Position numbers and translations under genes: made by a program
Notes under the pieces: model-generated
The model's input: only the letters and a program-made list of their open reading frames with translations
Databases searched by the model: none
Told to the model about the DNA's origin: nothing
In this document: piece by piece, positions 27,080 through 35,398 of the stretch
Position numbering within the stretch: position 1 is the first letter of the stretch
Layout: each line of letters starts with the position of its first letter
Assembly (NCBI GenBank): GCA_017161075.1
Contig: CP046174.1
Location: forward strand, 3,410,001-3,474,000
DNA length: 64,000 nt
From: Erysipelotrichaceae bacterium 66202529
GTDB lineage: Bacteria; Bacillota_I; Bacilli_A; Erysipelotrichales; Erysipelotrichaceae
Direction: 5' to 3'

Positions 27080-27917
27080 CACCGTTTCCTCCTGTTTCTT
27101 TTTTATAATGGGCCTTCAGCCACAATGCCACAGCATCCTCATCATGATCACCGATTACCGCTGTCGCATGATGCTTCAGCTCGTCTATGGCATTTTCCAC
27201 CGCATAGCATTCATCACTGATCTGAAACATTGCTATATCATTGACTGCATCGCCAAAGGATACGACCCTTTCAAAACCGCCCCTTTCCTTCAGCTCCAAT
27301 ATTGCCTGCGCCTTTGAAACACCGCCCGGCATGATTTCCAGCCAGTATTCCTTTCGATACAGCTCCTGCTGATAAATTATGACATAATCGGTTGTTTCCT
27401 CCAGATGCTCATACATCGGCTTTAGAAATTCCCCGTCATGAATACAGGTAAAGTAGAACACATCTCCATCCAGCAGCTCCCTTGTGCTTTCCACTTTGCG
27501 AAAGCGTTTATCATATGGACGGGATTCCATATAATATATACCGCCCTCATGCATCCCCTGCTCCATATAGCTGACACGCTCCACACCGTCGATATACGAA
27601 TAGACAAAGGGAATCATCTCATGCTCCAGCAGATAGCTTAGAATTTCCTGCGCATCCTGTTTGGAAAACGAATGGGAATATAAAATCCTGTAGGTATCCG
27701 GATCCAGCAGATACACCCCGTTATATACAATCAGCGGTGTTTTGAGCTGCAGGCCCTTGGATACCAGAGAAGCTGATGTGATGGAGCGTGCTGTGGCAAA
27801 GGTGAAATGCATCCCCTCCTCTACTAAAGCATTGATTGTTTTTATCGTGGCATCGGATAGCCTTGTATCGCTGTTGAGCAGGGTTCCATCCAGGTCACTG
27901 ACATATAGTGTCTTCAT
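27072..27917 (-). CDS. Cof-type HAD phosphatase
   Basis: 281 residues. Motif I LYVSDLDGTLLNSDTRLSD, motif II FTFATARSITSA, and motif IV RVVSFGDAVNDIAMFQISDECYAVENA. A lysine in PGGVSKAQAI is motif III. It is a paralogue of the next gene, overlapping it by 8 bp, and itself overlaps the DUF1361 gene by 23 bp. The three therefore form an operon. AATAGGAGG precedes the ATG. Confidence 0.9.
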   Translation of the reverse strand: MKTLYVSDLDGTLLNSDTRLSDATIKTINALVEEGMHFTFATARSITSASLVSKGLQLKTPLIVYNGVYLLDPDTYRILYSHSFSKQDAQEILSYLLEHEMIPFVYSYIDGVERVSYMEQGMHEGGIYYMESRPYDKRFRKVESTRELLDGDVFYFTCIHDGEFLKPMYEHLEETTDYVIIYQQELYRKEYWLEIMPGGVSKAQAILELKERGGFERVVSFGDAVNDIAMFQISDECYAVENAIDELKHHATAVIGDHDEDAVALWLKAHYKKETGGNGDV

Positions 27918-28596
27918 GATGCGTTCCTCCTATTTTTTTATGAAAGCAGAAATAATACAGACCATAGGTCACAAACAGAAACAGAAAAAATACCAGCGTA
28001 AACTGCAGACTAAACGTATCACTGCCCTGTATGATTTTTTCGATGAGAGAAGAGGGATGCATGATGTCCCATGAGTTCAGCCGCAGAAATCTTCCCAGGT
28101 AAACGCCATAGCTGCTCACCAGACAGATAAGGGCTGCAATGATCCAGGAACGAAGCTGTCCGATATGTCGTGCAGTAAATTCATGCAGTAGATAAAAGGA
28201 GCGGTAGCCGCTTAAAATTCCAAAGAATATACCAACTGCCAGATGCAGCAGCTCCAGCCAGGGGAGAAGCTCCCGCACATAAATGCTTCCACTTTCCTGA
28301 AAAATATAAAAGGTCAGGGGTGAGATATGTATGAAATCCGTAATCAGATACGGCACATTGGGAAACAGCAGCAGCCAGCAAAGAAAGGCCATCACCATGC
28401 CCGGTGTGCTCTTTCGCTCATATGCGGCAAAGAACAATGTCATGAACAGATAGGATAAAAGGGCTAGAAACACATTCCATACGATTGCCCGGTGAATAAA
28501 AATCCCACTTTGCCGGTAGACATAAAAGCTGATCAGTGCATAAACTCCTAACGCTGCCAGAAGCCAGAAATTCTGCTTCTATAGCTTTTTCATCAT
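27895..28596 (-). pseudogene. DUF1361 membrane protein with in-frame amber codon 6
   Basis: Full frame from the ATG at 28594-28596 (AGGAGGG 7 nt upstream) reads MMKKL, then TAG at 28579-28581, then KQNFWLLAALGVYALISF and on into an intact DUF1361 protein (LLFPNVPYLITDFIHISPLTFY, SSYGVYLGRFLRLNSWD). With the stop read through, the product is about 233 residues with five or six membrane helices, the usual size. A GTG at 28473 could restart translation but would cost the first helix. DUF1361 function is unknown. It heads the Cof operon. A single C-to-T change would explain the lesion; sequencing error or suppression are alternatives. Confidence 0.75.
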
Positions 28597-28991
28597 GGAC
28601 ATCCCTCCTTGCTTATCAATCTTTGTATACAAATTCCTGACACACTGCACCTTTGAAAGAAATGCAAAAATAACAGCACTTCCTACCACTTTGCATATCA
28701 CCGAATACAAATGCCTGTGGACAAGGCAGAGTTATACAATATACATAATCCTGCTTTTTTCCTATACCTTCGCATCTTATTCAATAATGGATAAGAACCA
28801 TAACAGCCTGTCCTACTGCCTTATGCTTCCTTTCCACCTGTTCATATTTCACATTCACAATACAATACCTGCGCAAAGCAGTCTGTACAGGAAACTGGCG
28901 TTATTTCCATTTCCATGACATTCTGTATCTTTTCTTTCTTATCATTTCGTGTTACATTATACTATATCACACGCAAGAGAGGTATCATAAT
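28597..28991. other. Divergent gene-free stretch
   Basis: Separates the DUF1361 gene from the rightward 140-residue protein. AT-rich; a TATACT-like box and AGAGAGG lie just before the ATG at 28992. No gene seen. Confidence 0.4.
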
Positions 28992-29414
28992 ATGAAGAAA
29001 AGTGAAAACAGTAAAATTCTGCCTTATACAAAGCAACAGCTTGCATCTGTTATTCTGCATCCGGAAACCTGTAATATACGCAAATATGAGGCATATCAGA
29101 AGCTGGATGAGAAAAGCTGGATCGAGGATTACGGGAATCAGTATCTGATGAAGTTTTATTTTACCGATGTACAGGAAAACCGCATCGTCATGGAGCGTTA
29201 TCCCTTTGCGCAAAGCAATATGCATATAACGCAAACCATCTTTGAAATGGAGGATGAAGCTATCGGACAGGTAAAGCTCACTGTAAAGGAGAAGGTAACC
29301 AAGGGGAGCATCGTTCGCAGGCTGACAAAGATGATAGAGAATTATGATGAAAACAACACTTCTTATATGGATTTGATTTCCAGCATTCAGAAATATTGTA
29401 TAAAGAGGAAATAA
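28992..29414 (+). CDS. Small soluble protein, unknown
   Basis: 140 residues, charged, without signal or membrane segments. The N terminus is basic (MKKSENSKILPYTKQQ); the middle is beta-rich (YLMKFYFTDVQENRIVMERYPFAQ) and the end helical (SSIQKYCIKRK). AGAGAGG precedes the ATG and a terminator overlaps the stop, so it is a genuine unit. No family recognised. Confidence 0.65.
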   Translation: MKKSENSKILPYTKQQLASVILHPETCNIRKYEAYQKLDEKSWIEDYGNQYLMKFYFTDVQENRIVMERYPFAQSNMHITQTIFEMEDEAIGQVKLTVKEKVTKGSIVRRLTKMIENYDENNTSYMDLISSIQKYCIKRK

Positions 29415-29434
29415 AATAGGCATTTCCTCTTTTT
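29404..29434 (+). terminator. Terminator overlapping the stop of the 140-residue gene
   Basis: AGAGGAAAT (29404-29412) and ATTTCCTCT (29422-29430) form a perfect 9-bp stem followed by TTTT. Confidence 0.9.
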
Positions 29435-29496
29435 GTTTATTGATTTTATAAACAAAAGCTGCTATTATTTCACTATAGTTTATTTTTTTAATAAAC
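29433..29496 (+). promoter_or_regulatory. DUF2087 promoter flanked by two GTTTAT palindromes
   Basis: TTGATT (29440-29445), 17 nt, TATTAT (29463-29468). Palindrome 1, TTGTTTAT-N7-ATAAACAA (29433-29455), covers the -35 box and part of the spacer. Palindrome 2, GTTTATT-N5-AATAAAC (29478-29496), lies just after the start point. Their centres are 43 bp apart, about four helical turns. Confidence 0.6.
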
Positions 29497-29513
29497 AGAA
29501 AGGAGAATTGTTT

Positions 29514-29783
29514 ATGAAAAACAAAAATCTGGACACTTTTTATCAAAAGATGCCTTTTCACATTCATCAGATACCAAGGAAACAGGAGCCGCGGTATATG
29601 ATACTGACCCTGGCAGCAGCGCAACTTCCCGATCAGGCGCTCAGCGAGCAGGAGCTGAATGCAATTTTAAAGCCCATGTATGAGGATTTTGTAGAGCTTC
29701 GCCGGTATCTGGTAGATTACGGCCTGTTAACACGAAGCAGGGATGGAAGTTGCTATCATGTTGTTTGTCCAGACCTTAACTAA
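29514..29783 (+). CDS. DUF2087 domain protein
   Basis: 89 residues from the ATG at 29514 (AAAGGAG before it). The sequence LTEQELNAILKPMY-like region reads LSEQELNAILKPMYEDFVELRRYLVDYGLLTRSRDGSCYHV, the DUF2087 core. This domain is found alone or fused to ArsR/HTH regulators and looks like a winged helix. The twin palindromes in its promoter suggest it or a partner regulates this gene. Function otherwise unknown. Confidence 0.8.
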   Translation: MKNKNLDTFYQKMPFHIHQIPRKQEPRYMILTLAAAQLPDQALSEQELNAILKPMYEDFVELRRYLVDYGLLTRSRDGSCYHVVCPDLN

Positions 29784-29891
29784 CTGCCGCTATATGCTGC
29801 TTGGAACTATTATCATTCCAAGCAAAGGGTTTTGGAATATCTTGTATGATGGTATCTTACCCTACGCTGATAAAGTCTTTAGAAGCATACG

Positions 29892-29951
29892 AAAAGCTGA
29901 TTCATGTCATAGACAGTTAGAGTCTTCGTCTAGTTATAAATCAGCTTTTTA
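29892..29951. terminator. Terminator between DUF2087 and alcohol dehydrogenase genes
   Basis: AAAAGCTGATT (29892-29902) and AATCAGCTTTT (29939-29949) pair over 11 bp with T behind and A before. Confidence 0.7.
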
Positions 29952-29956
29952 TTATG

Positions 29957-31129
29957 TTATTTGGCAATACGGTAGATGGTTTCCATATCCTGTCTGTTCA
30001 AAACACGGAAACAACCAATGGTTCGTTCATCCTCAAAGCTGCACTTCCACGCCAGCTTACGGATATCATCTTCCTGCAGATCAATTCCCATTTCATGTAT
30101 GGATGTCGGCATCCCGATTTCTTTGAAGAATTGCTCTGTTGCCTCAATTCCTGCAAGTGCACAGGCTGTATCATCTTCTTCGCTGATGCCCATAACATTT
30201 CTGGCGTATTGTGCAAAACGTGATGGCTGTTCCTTATAGACATAACGTGCCCAGCTGCCCCAAATTGCTGCCAGCCCTGCGCCATGGGCTACCTGAAACA
30301 TACCGCTCAGCTCATGCTCCAGCTGATGACACGCCCAGTCTCCAAAGCCGCGGCTTCCGGTGATATCATTATGGGACAGGCTTCCCGCCCACATCACCTC
30401 AGCACGTGATTCATAATTGTCCGGCTCCTTCATCAGGATGCGTGAATGCTTCATCACCGTACGCATCAGACTTTCCGCAAAACCATCAGTGATATCCATC
30501 ATATCCTTTTTTATGAAATAGCGTTCCATCGTATGCAGGATAATATCCGTACATCCGCTTGCCGTCTGGTAGTACGGAAGCGTCATTGTCAGCTCCGGAT
30601 TCATGACTGCAAACCGGCAGCGTCCATAATCAGAGCTAAGTCCCCGTTTCAGCCAGCCGTCCTCGTTGGTTATCACACTGGAATTACTCATTTCACTGCC
30701 AGCTGCCGCAATCGTTAAAATTGCCCCGATGGGCAGACAGCCTGTGACCTTCTTCTTTCTCGCATAATACTCCCAGACATCACCCTCATTCACAACACCA
30801 TAGCCAATACCCTTGGCAGAATCAATCACACTGCCTCCTCCCACGGCAAGGATGAAATCAACCTGTTCCTTTTTTGCCAGCTCGATTCCTTCCCGCACTT
30901 TGGATAGCTGCGGATTCGGTACAACACCTCCCAAAGTGACATAAGAGATTCCTGCTTTTTCTATCGCTTCTAAAACCCGTGAAAGCAGACCGCTGTTCAC
31001 AGCACTTTGTCCGCCATAGTGCACCAATACCTTATGACAGCCCTCCTGCTTCAATATAGTCCCGATGCGTTCCTCCTCCTTGCGTCCGAAAAAAACGCGC
31101 GTAGGTGCATAGAATGTAAAATTGCCCAT
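29957..31129 (-). CDS. Iron-containing alcohol dehydrogenase (butanol dehydrogenase-like)
   Basis: 390 residues, the usual size. The N-terminal NAD(P) region has VHYGGQSAVNSGLL and the GGGSVIDSAKGI loop; the C-terminal metal domain has HQLEHELSG and VAHGAGLAAIWGSW, whose histidines and Asp bind iron or zinc. It resembles YqhD/BdhA-type enzymes that reduce aldehydes. AGGAGGTAAGCT precedes the ATG. It is a single gene. Confidence 0.92.
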   Translation of the reverse strand: MGNFTFYAPTRVFFGRKEEERIGTILKQEGCHKVLVHYGGQSAVNSGLLSRVLEAIEKAGISYVTLGGVVPNPQLSKVREGIELAKKEQVDFILAVGGGSVIDSAKGIGYGVVNEGDVWEYYARKKKVTGCLPIGAILTIAAAGSEMSNSSVITNEDGWLKRGLSSDYGRCRFAVMNPELTMTLPYYQTASGCTDIILHTMERYFIKKDMMDITDGFAESLMRTVMKHSRILMKEPDNYESRAEVMWAGSLSHNDITGSRGFGDWACHQLEHELSGMFQVAHGAGLAAIWGSWARYVYKEQPSRFAQYARNVMGISEEDDTACALAGIEATEQFFKEIGMPTSIHEMGIDLQEDDIRKLAWKCSFEDERTIGCFRVLNRQDMETIYRIAK

Positions 31130-31560
31130 AGCTTACCTCCTGTATATGTCCTAAGTTTACAACGAATCCGCATGATACGCAAGCTGCTTTCACAAGTTGA
31201 AAAAAAGCAGTTTTCCATTGAATGATAACGGACATTCCTTCCATATTTCCAAAATGCAAATAAAGTAATGTCATGCAGATGCATAAAACCGTGGTGTTCA
31301 TCCAGAATAAAATCATGATAATTACCGAAATCTTCCTTTAGCTGCTATCAGCTTGCTGTACATCTAATACCTTCATTTCCTGTATAACGTTAACAATTTT
31401 TTGCCTATCAGAAGTTTGTGTAGCCTGCAGACGCAAGGATGCTGAAGGCATCCAGTTGTTAAGGAAAGAGAGTATATAATTGCGCTACATATCACCTCTT
31501 TCCCCTTTTATCTGCATCTAAAGACTGTTATAATACACCTAGAGATGAGGAGCTGATCTT
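31130..31560. other. Divergent gene-free stretch
   Basis: Contains a small hairpin (GGATGC-TGAA-GGCATCC, near 31437) and a TATAAT box near 31531 directed at the split ATPase gene. No gene seen. Confidence 0.4.
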
Positions 31561-33254
31561 ATGAAGCGATTGCCGATTGGAATTGAGAACTTTAAGGAAT
31601 TGATTGATCATAACTATTATTATGTTGATAAAACAATGTTTATCCAAGATGTATGCAATGAAAAAGTAATTTTATATACAAGACCCCGCCGATTTCACCG
31701 AAATAGTGTCGATACCTTTGGTATCCGACAAGAGGCGCGCTAGTAGCGGGCAAAACTCTCAACATGAGTATGCTTTATTATTTCTTTTCCATTAGGCAGA
31801 AAGAAAATGCTTATCTTTTTAATGGGCTTGAAATATCAAAGTGCATGGATGTAGTTTCATATCAGAATCAGTTTCCGGTAATTTTTATAACCTTAAAGGA
31901 TATGAAAAACAGCTCCTTCGATAAGCAGCTGGTTATGTTTTCCTTATTGATTCAGGAAATTATAAGTAATCATCAGGAGCTTCTAACCAGCGATAACATC
32001 AATAGCATTGAAAAAGAGCGAATTGCACGATTGTATCGGGGTGTACAAAATGAAGTAGAATTACAAAATGCCTTAAAATTCATTGTGAGCTGTCTATATC
32101 ATCATTATAGGAAAAAGGTCATTCTTCTGATTGACGAATATGATGTTCCCTTACAGAATGCCTATTTGAATGGGTATTATGATGAGATGGTGAATTTTCT
32201 CAGAAATGTATTCAGTGCAGCTTTTAAGACAAATGATGCGTTGGAAAAAGGGGTGCTCACAGGCTGTTTGAGAATCGCAAAAGAGTCAATTTTCACCGGT
32301 CTGAACAATTTTAGGGTGGTTTCTATTTTCGATGAAATCTCCAATCAGCGCTTTGGCTTTACGCAGCCAGAAATTGATATGATGCTGCAGGATTATCAGC
32401 GGAAGGATTACCAAAAGCAAATGAAGGAATGGTATGATGGTTATCAATTCGGTGGCTGTGATATCTACAATCCATGGAGTGCCTTGATGTATGTGGATAA
32501 ATTAGCGAATACAAGCAGAAGGGAGCCGGAATCCTTCTGGGCGAATACTAGCGGTAATGATATCATTTACCGTTACATAAAAGAAGCGAACCCAAAAATG
32601 CGGGATGAATTTGATATTCTGGCAGCTGGAGGAATGATTGAAAAGGCAATTAAGGATGATATAACCTACAGGGAGATGGATCAGATCAGTAATGTATACA
32701 GCTTTTTGTTGTATACAGGCTACTTAAAGGCTATCCGCTGTCTGGATGAAGATAAGCGGATTTATCAGTTAATGATACCAAACAAGGAAATTAAGCGGGT
32801 GTTTCTGTCCATATTCAGTGAATGGTTTGACGAGCAGGTGGAGCACAGCGGCAATTCCTTTGTGGAGGCTCTGATGAAGGAAGATCTAATACAGGCAGCA
32901 GATATTCTAAACAATATCCTGTTTCAATCCATCAGTTATTTTGATTATGACGAAAAATTCTATCACGGTCTGTTAATAGGAATGCTGAGTGAATATCAGA
33001 CAGTGTCCAATGGGGAAGCCGGACTTGGTAGATTTGACATAGCAATCCTTCCACTCAGCCGGATGTCTAGAGGTGTGGTACTGGAATTGAAGGTCGCAAA
33101 GCAGGAGGAGGATTTGCAGAAGCTATCGGAAGAAGCTTGCAGGCAGATAAGAGACATGAAATATATTGAGGGCTTACAGAAGAAGGGATATGAGGATATT
33201 CTCGGATATGGCGTTGCTTTCTATAAGAAATCCTGCATAATTACAGCGCTTTAA
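31561..33254 (+). pseudogene. AAA-ATPase / PD-(D/E)XK nuclease-like protein, split in its P-loop
   Basis: The frame opens MKRLPIGIENFKELIDHNYYYVDKT and reaches TRPRRF, the start of the Walker A motif. A 53-nt insert (31696-31748) with two TAG codons then interrupts it, after which GKTLNMSMLYYFF resumes and runs intact to the end. Joined, the protein is 546 residues: an AAA-like ATPase domain with Walker B VILLIDEYDVPLQNA, then a C-terminal PD-(D/E)XK_9-type nuclease domain (GVVLELKVAKQEEDLQKLSEEACRQI). The family is multi-copy in gut anaerobes and of unknown role. No other damage is visible, so the event is recent, or the insert is removed or tolerated. Confidence 0.88.
31696..31748 (+). other. 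53-nt hairpin-rich insert in the Walker A motif
   Basis: Lies between TTT (Phe) and GGC (Gly) of the RRF-GKT motif. The left edge folds as TTTC-ACC-GAAA, the centre as GTCGATACC-TTT-GGTATCCGAC (31708-31729, one bulged C), and the right edge is the perfect palindrome CGCTA-G-TAGCG (31738-31748) ending exactly at the junction. There is no target duplication. The GC-rich right part differs from the host gene. Confidence 0.75.
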
Positions 33255-33295
33255 GATGTATCCTAATCGTAAGGCTGCAGAAAATTTACAAAATG

Positions 33296-33339
33296 AAAAA
33301 GAAGGATCATGACACAGAAATGCGTCTCTCCTTCTTTTT
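33296..33339. terminator. Bidirectional terminator
   Basis: AAAAAGAAGGA and TCCTTCTTTTT form a perfect 11-bp stem between the split ATPase gene and the sodium symporter gene. Confidence 0.88.
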
Positions 33340-33443
33340 ATATACTTCTCCATATGAGTATGATGATATTTTACACAAATTTCTTACCTTACGGCAAGCC
33401 TATCATATACACTGGCAAGTGGACATAGGTCTTATCTATTGTA

Positions 33444-34817
33444 TCAATTGAATTTTTCCCACAGACCAAACAGAAAAATGAAGAATACAATAAGCGGCAG
33501 CACATAGGATACGTAGCCTCTTGCTTTTTCAGGAAAACGCAGACCACTTCCGGCATTTGCCTCAGCCACAAAATTTTTCCATCCCCAACCAAGCTTTCTC
33601 GTACAGAAAAACAGAAAGACAAGAGAACCAAGCGGCATAATAACATTGGAGACAAGAAAATCCAGCAGATCCAGCACAGCACTACCTTCCCCGAAAGGCT
33701 GAAAACCGGACAGTATACTGAAGCCGATGGCACAGGGGATACTGCCAATCGCTATGATCACAAAATTTAAAAGAACACTTTTCCGTCTTGACCAGTTACA
33801 TAAATCAATGGTGAAGGAAACGATGTTTTCAAATACCGCGATAATGGTGGAAAGTGCCGCAAAGTTCATAAAGATAAAGAACAGTGTTCCCCATAGCTGG
33901 CTGTTTGCCATTTCATTAAAAATATTCGGTAATGTCACAAACACAAGACCGGGGCCGCTATCCGGAGCAACACCGAAGGACATACAGGCAGGGAAAATAA
34001 TCATGCCTGCCATAAATGCCACAAAGGTATCCAATGCCATAACGCGCACTCCCTCACCGCTTAAAGAATGCTTACGGTCAATATAGCTTCCAAATATCGC
34101 CATACCGCCCATACCGATACTCAGGGTGAAAAATGCCTGTCCCATTGCTGCATAAACCGCATTAAAAATACCATTTTTTATCAATTCATCAAAATTGGGA
34201 ACCAGATAAAAGGAAACACCCTTCATCGCCCCATCCAGGCTCAAGGATTTCACAACCAGCAGAACCATGACTGCCAGCAGCAGCCCCATCATTCCTTTTG
34301 TGATTTTCTCCACGCCGTTTTGCAGTCCAAGTGCACAAACCCCACAGCCTATCGCCACGATCAGCAGCATCCAAAATAAGGAGGCTTGCGGATTCTGTTG
34401 CAACGAGGTAAACACCCCTTCCACCTCTTTTGGATTCAATCCGTTAAACTCACCGGATATCATTTTTGCGAAGTAGGCAAGCATCCAGCCGGATATCGTT
34501 GTATAAAACATAACAAGAAGATAATTTCCAGTCATTGCCACATAGGAAAAACGGTGCCATAGCTGACCGGGCTTTTCTAAAACGTGAAAGCTCCTAGCTA
34601 CACTCTTTCCACTCCCTCGGCCTACTGAATATTCCATGACGATGATGGGAAGTCCCAGCAATACCAGAAAGAACAGATAGACAAGAACAAAAGCCCCGCC
34701 CCCATACTTTCCAACCATATAGGGAAAGCGCCATATATTGCCAAGTCCGATGGCACAGCCTGCCGACAGAAAGATAAAGCCCAGTCGTGAGGATAGTTTT
34801 TCTCTTTTATTTTCCAT
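33444..34817 (-). CDS. Sodium-dependent transporter, SNF family
   Basis: 457 residues from the ATG at 34815-34817 (AAAGGAG before it). A longer in-frame start would read into the tandem repeats and is rejected. The first helix GFIFLSAGCAIGLGNIWRFPYMVGKYGGGAFVLVY is the NSS/SNF signature with the sodium sites. About eleven or twelve membrane helices follow. Bacterial members carry amino acids such as tryptophan or tyrosine in symport with Na+. Its leader holds eleven 16-bp repeats. Confidence 0.92.
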   Translation of the reverse strand: MENKREKLSSRLGFIFLSAGCAIGLGNIWRFPYMVGKYGGGAFVLVYLFFLVLLGLPIIVMEYSVGRGSGKSVARSFHVLEKPGQLWHRFSYVAMTGNYLLVMFYTTISGWMLAYFAKMISGEFNGLNPKEVEGVFTSLQQNPQASLFWMLLIVAIGCGVCALGLQNGVEKITKGMMGLLLAVMVLLVVKSLSLDGAMKGVSFYLVPNFDELIKNGIFNAVYAAMGQAFFTLSIGMGGMAIFGSYIDRKHSLSGEGVRVMALDTFVAFMAGMIIFPACMSFGVAPDSGPGLVFVTLPNIFNEMANSQLWGTLFFIFMNFAALSTIIAVFENIVSFTIDLCNWSRRKSVLLNFVIIAIGSIPCAIGFSILSGFQPFGEGSAVLDLLDFLVSNVIMPLGSLVFLFFCTRKLGWGWKNFVAEANAGSGLRFPEKARGYVSYVLPLIVFFIFLFGLWEKFN

Positions 34818-34835
34818 AATAACTCCTTTAATAAC

Positions 34836-35010
34836 GTGCCCTGTGGGTAAAGTGCCCATGGGTAATGTGCACCGTGGGTAATGCATCCGGTGGATAAAGC
34901 ATACTGTAGACAAAATACCCTGCGGATAAATGAACTATGCGATAACATTCCCAATGTGTAAAGTGCCCTGTGGGTAATGTGCCCTGTGGGTAATGTGCCC
35001 TGTGGGTAAA
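34836..35010 (-). repeat. Eleven tandem 16-bp repeats in the symporter leader
   Basis: The unit on the plus strand is GTGCCCTGTGGGTAAT/A. The array is eleven units (one is 15 bp), 175 bp in all. Units 1, 9, 10 and 11 are identical apart from the last base, unit 2 contains the palindrome CCCATGGG, and the central units 4 to 8 have drifted. Each unit keeps a CCC-N3-GGG-like inverted core. It ends 19 bp before the symporter ATG, inside its leader. Confidence 0.93.
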
Positions 35011-35309
35011 GACGCTCTCCATTGTAAAAGAAATTGTGAAGGAAGTCAAACGAAAAAAGCTATTATAATGTTCTGTATGCTATTCCATGCAAAATCTTCT
35101 ATGTATATCAAGCTGTATATTCTTGCAAAGATAGAAACGATATAGTCCTGGTTACCTTATAATACATTTTGTATAAACACTTAGAGATAGCCAAACGGGA
35201 AGGATACACAGTGAATCAATAATACTGACCTCTTTTGCGTATAGCTCCTTATATTTTATCTGCCTGCCCTCCTAAAGAGATAGATATAACAGTAAAACAT
35301 GCAGCAGAA

Positions 35310-35359
35310 AAAAACCAATTCCAGCACAGACCTTCTTCTGCTATTGTGAATTGGTTTTT
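35310..35359 (-). terminator. Terminator after the oxidoreductase pair
   Basis: GAATTGGTTTTT (35348-35359) and AAAAACCAATTC (35310-35321) pair over 12 bp; on the minus strand a T-run follows. It closes the AraC/oxidoreductase operon. No gene is seen between 35011 and 35398. Confidence 0.8.
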
Positions 35360-35398
35360 CTTTATTATATTTATCCTTACGAAACGATTAGCACTTGA

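Noticed and set aside
31561..33254. T4 gene 60-like translational bypass of the 53-nt insert
   Set aside because: Take-off codon TTT has no matching landing codon just before GGC, and the stop codons lie at the far end, not at the take-off site.
34828..35049. 73-codon minus-strand frame through the 16-bp repeats
   Set aside because: The repeats lack stops in all three minus frames, so the openness is a by-product of the unit; no good ribosome site. Kept only as a remark in the repeat finding.
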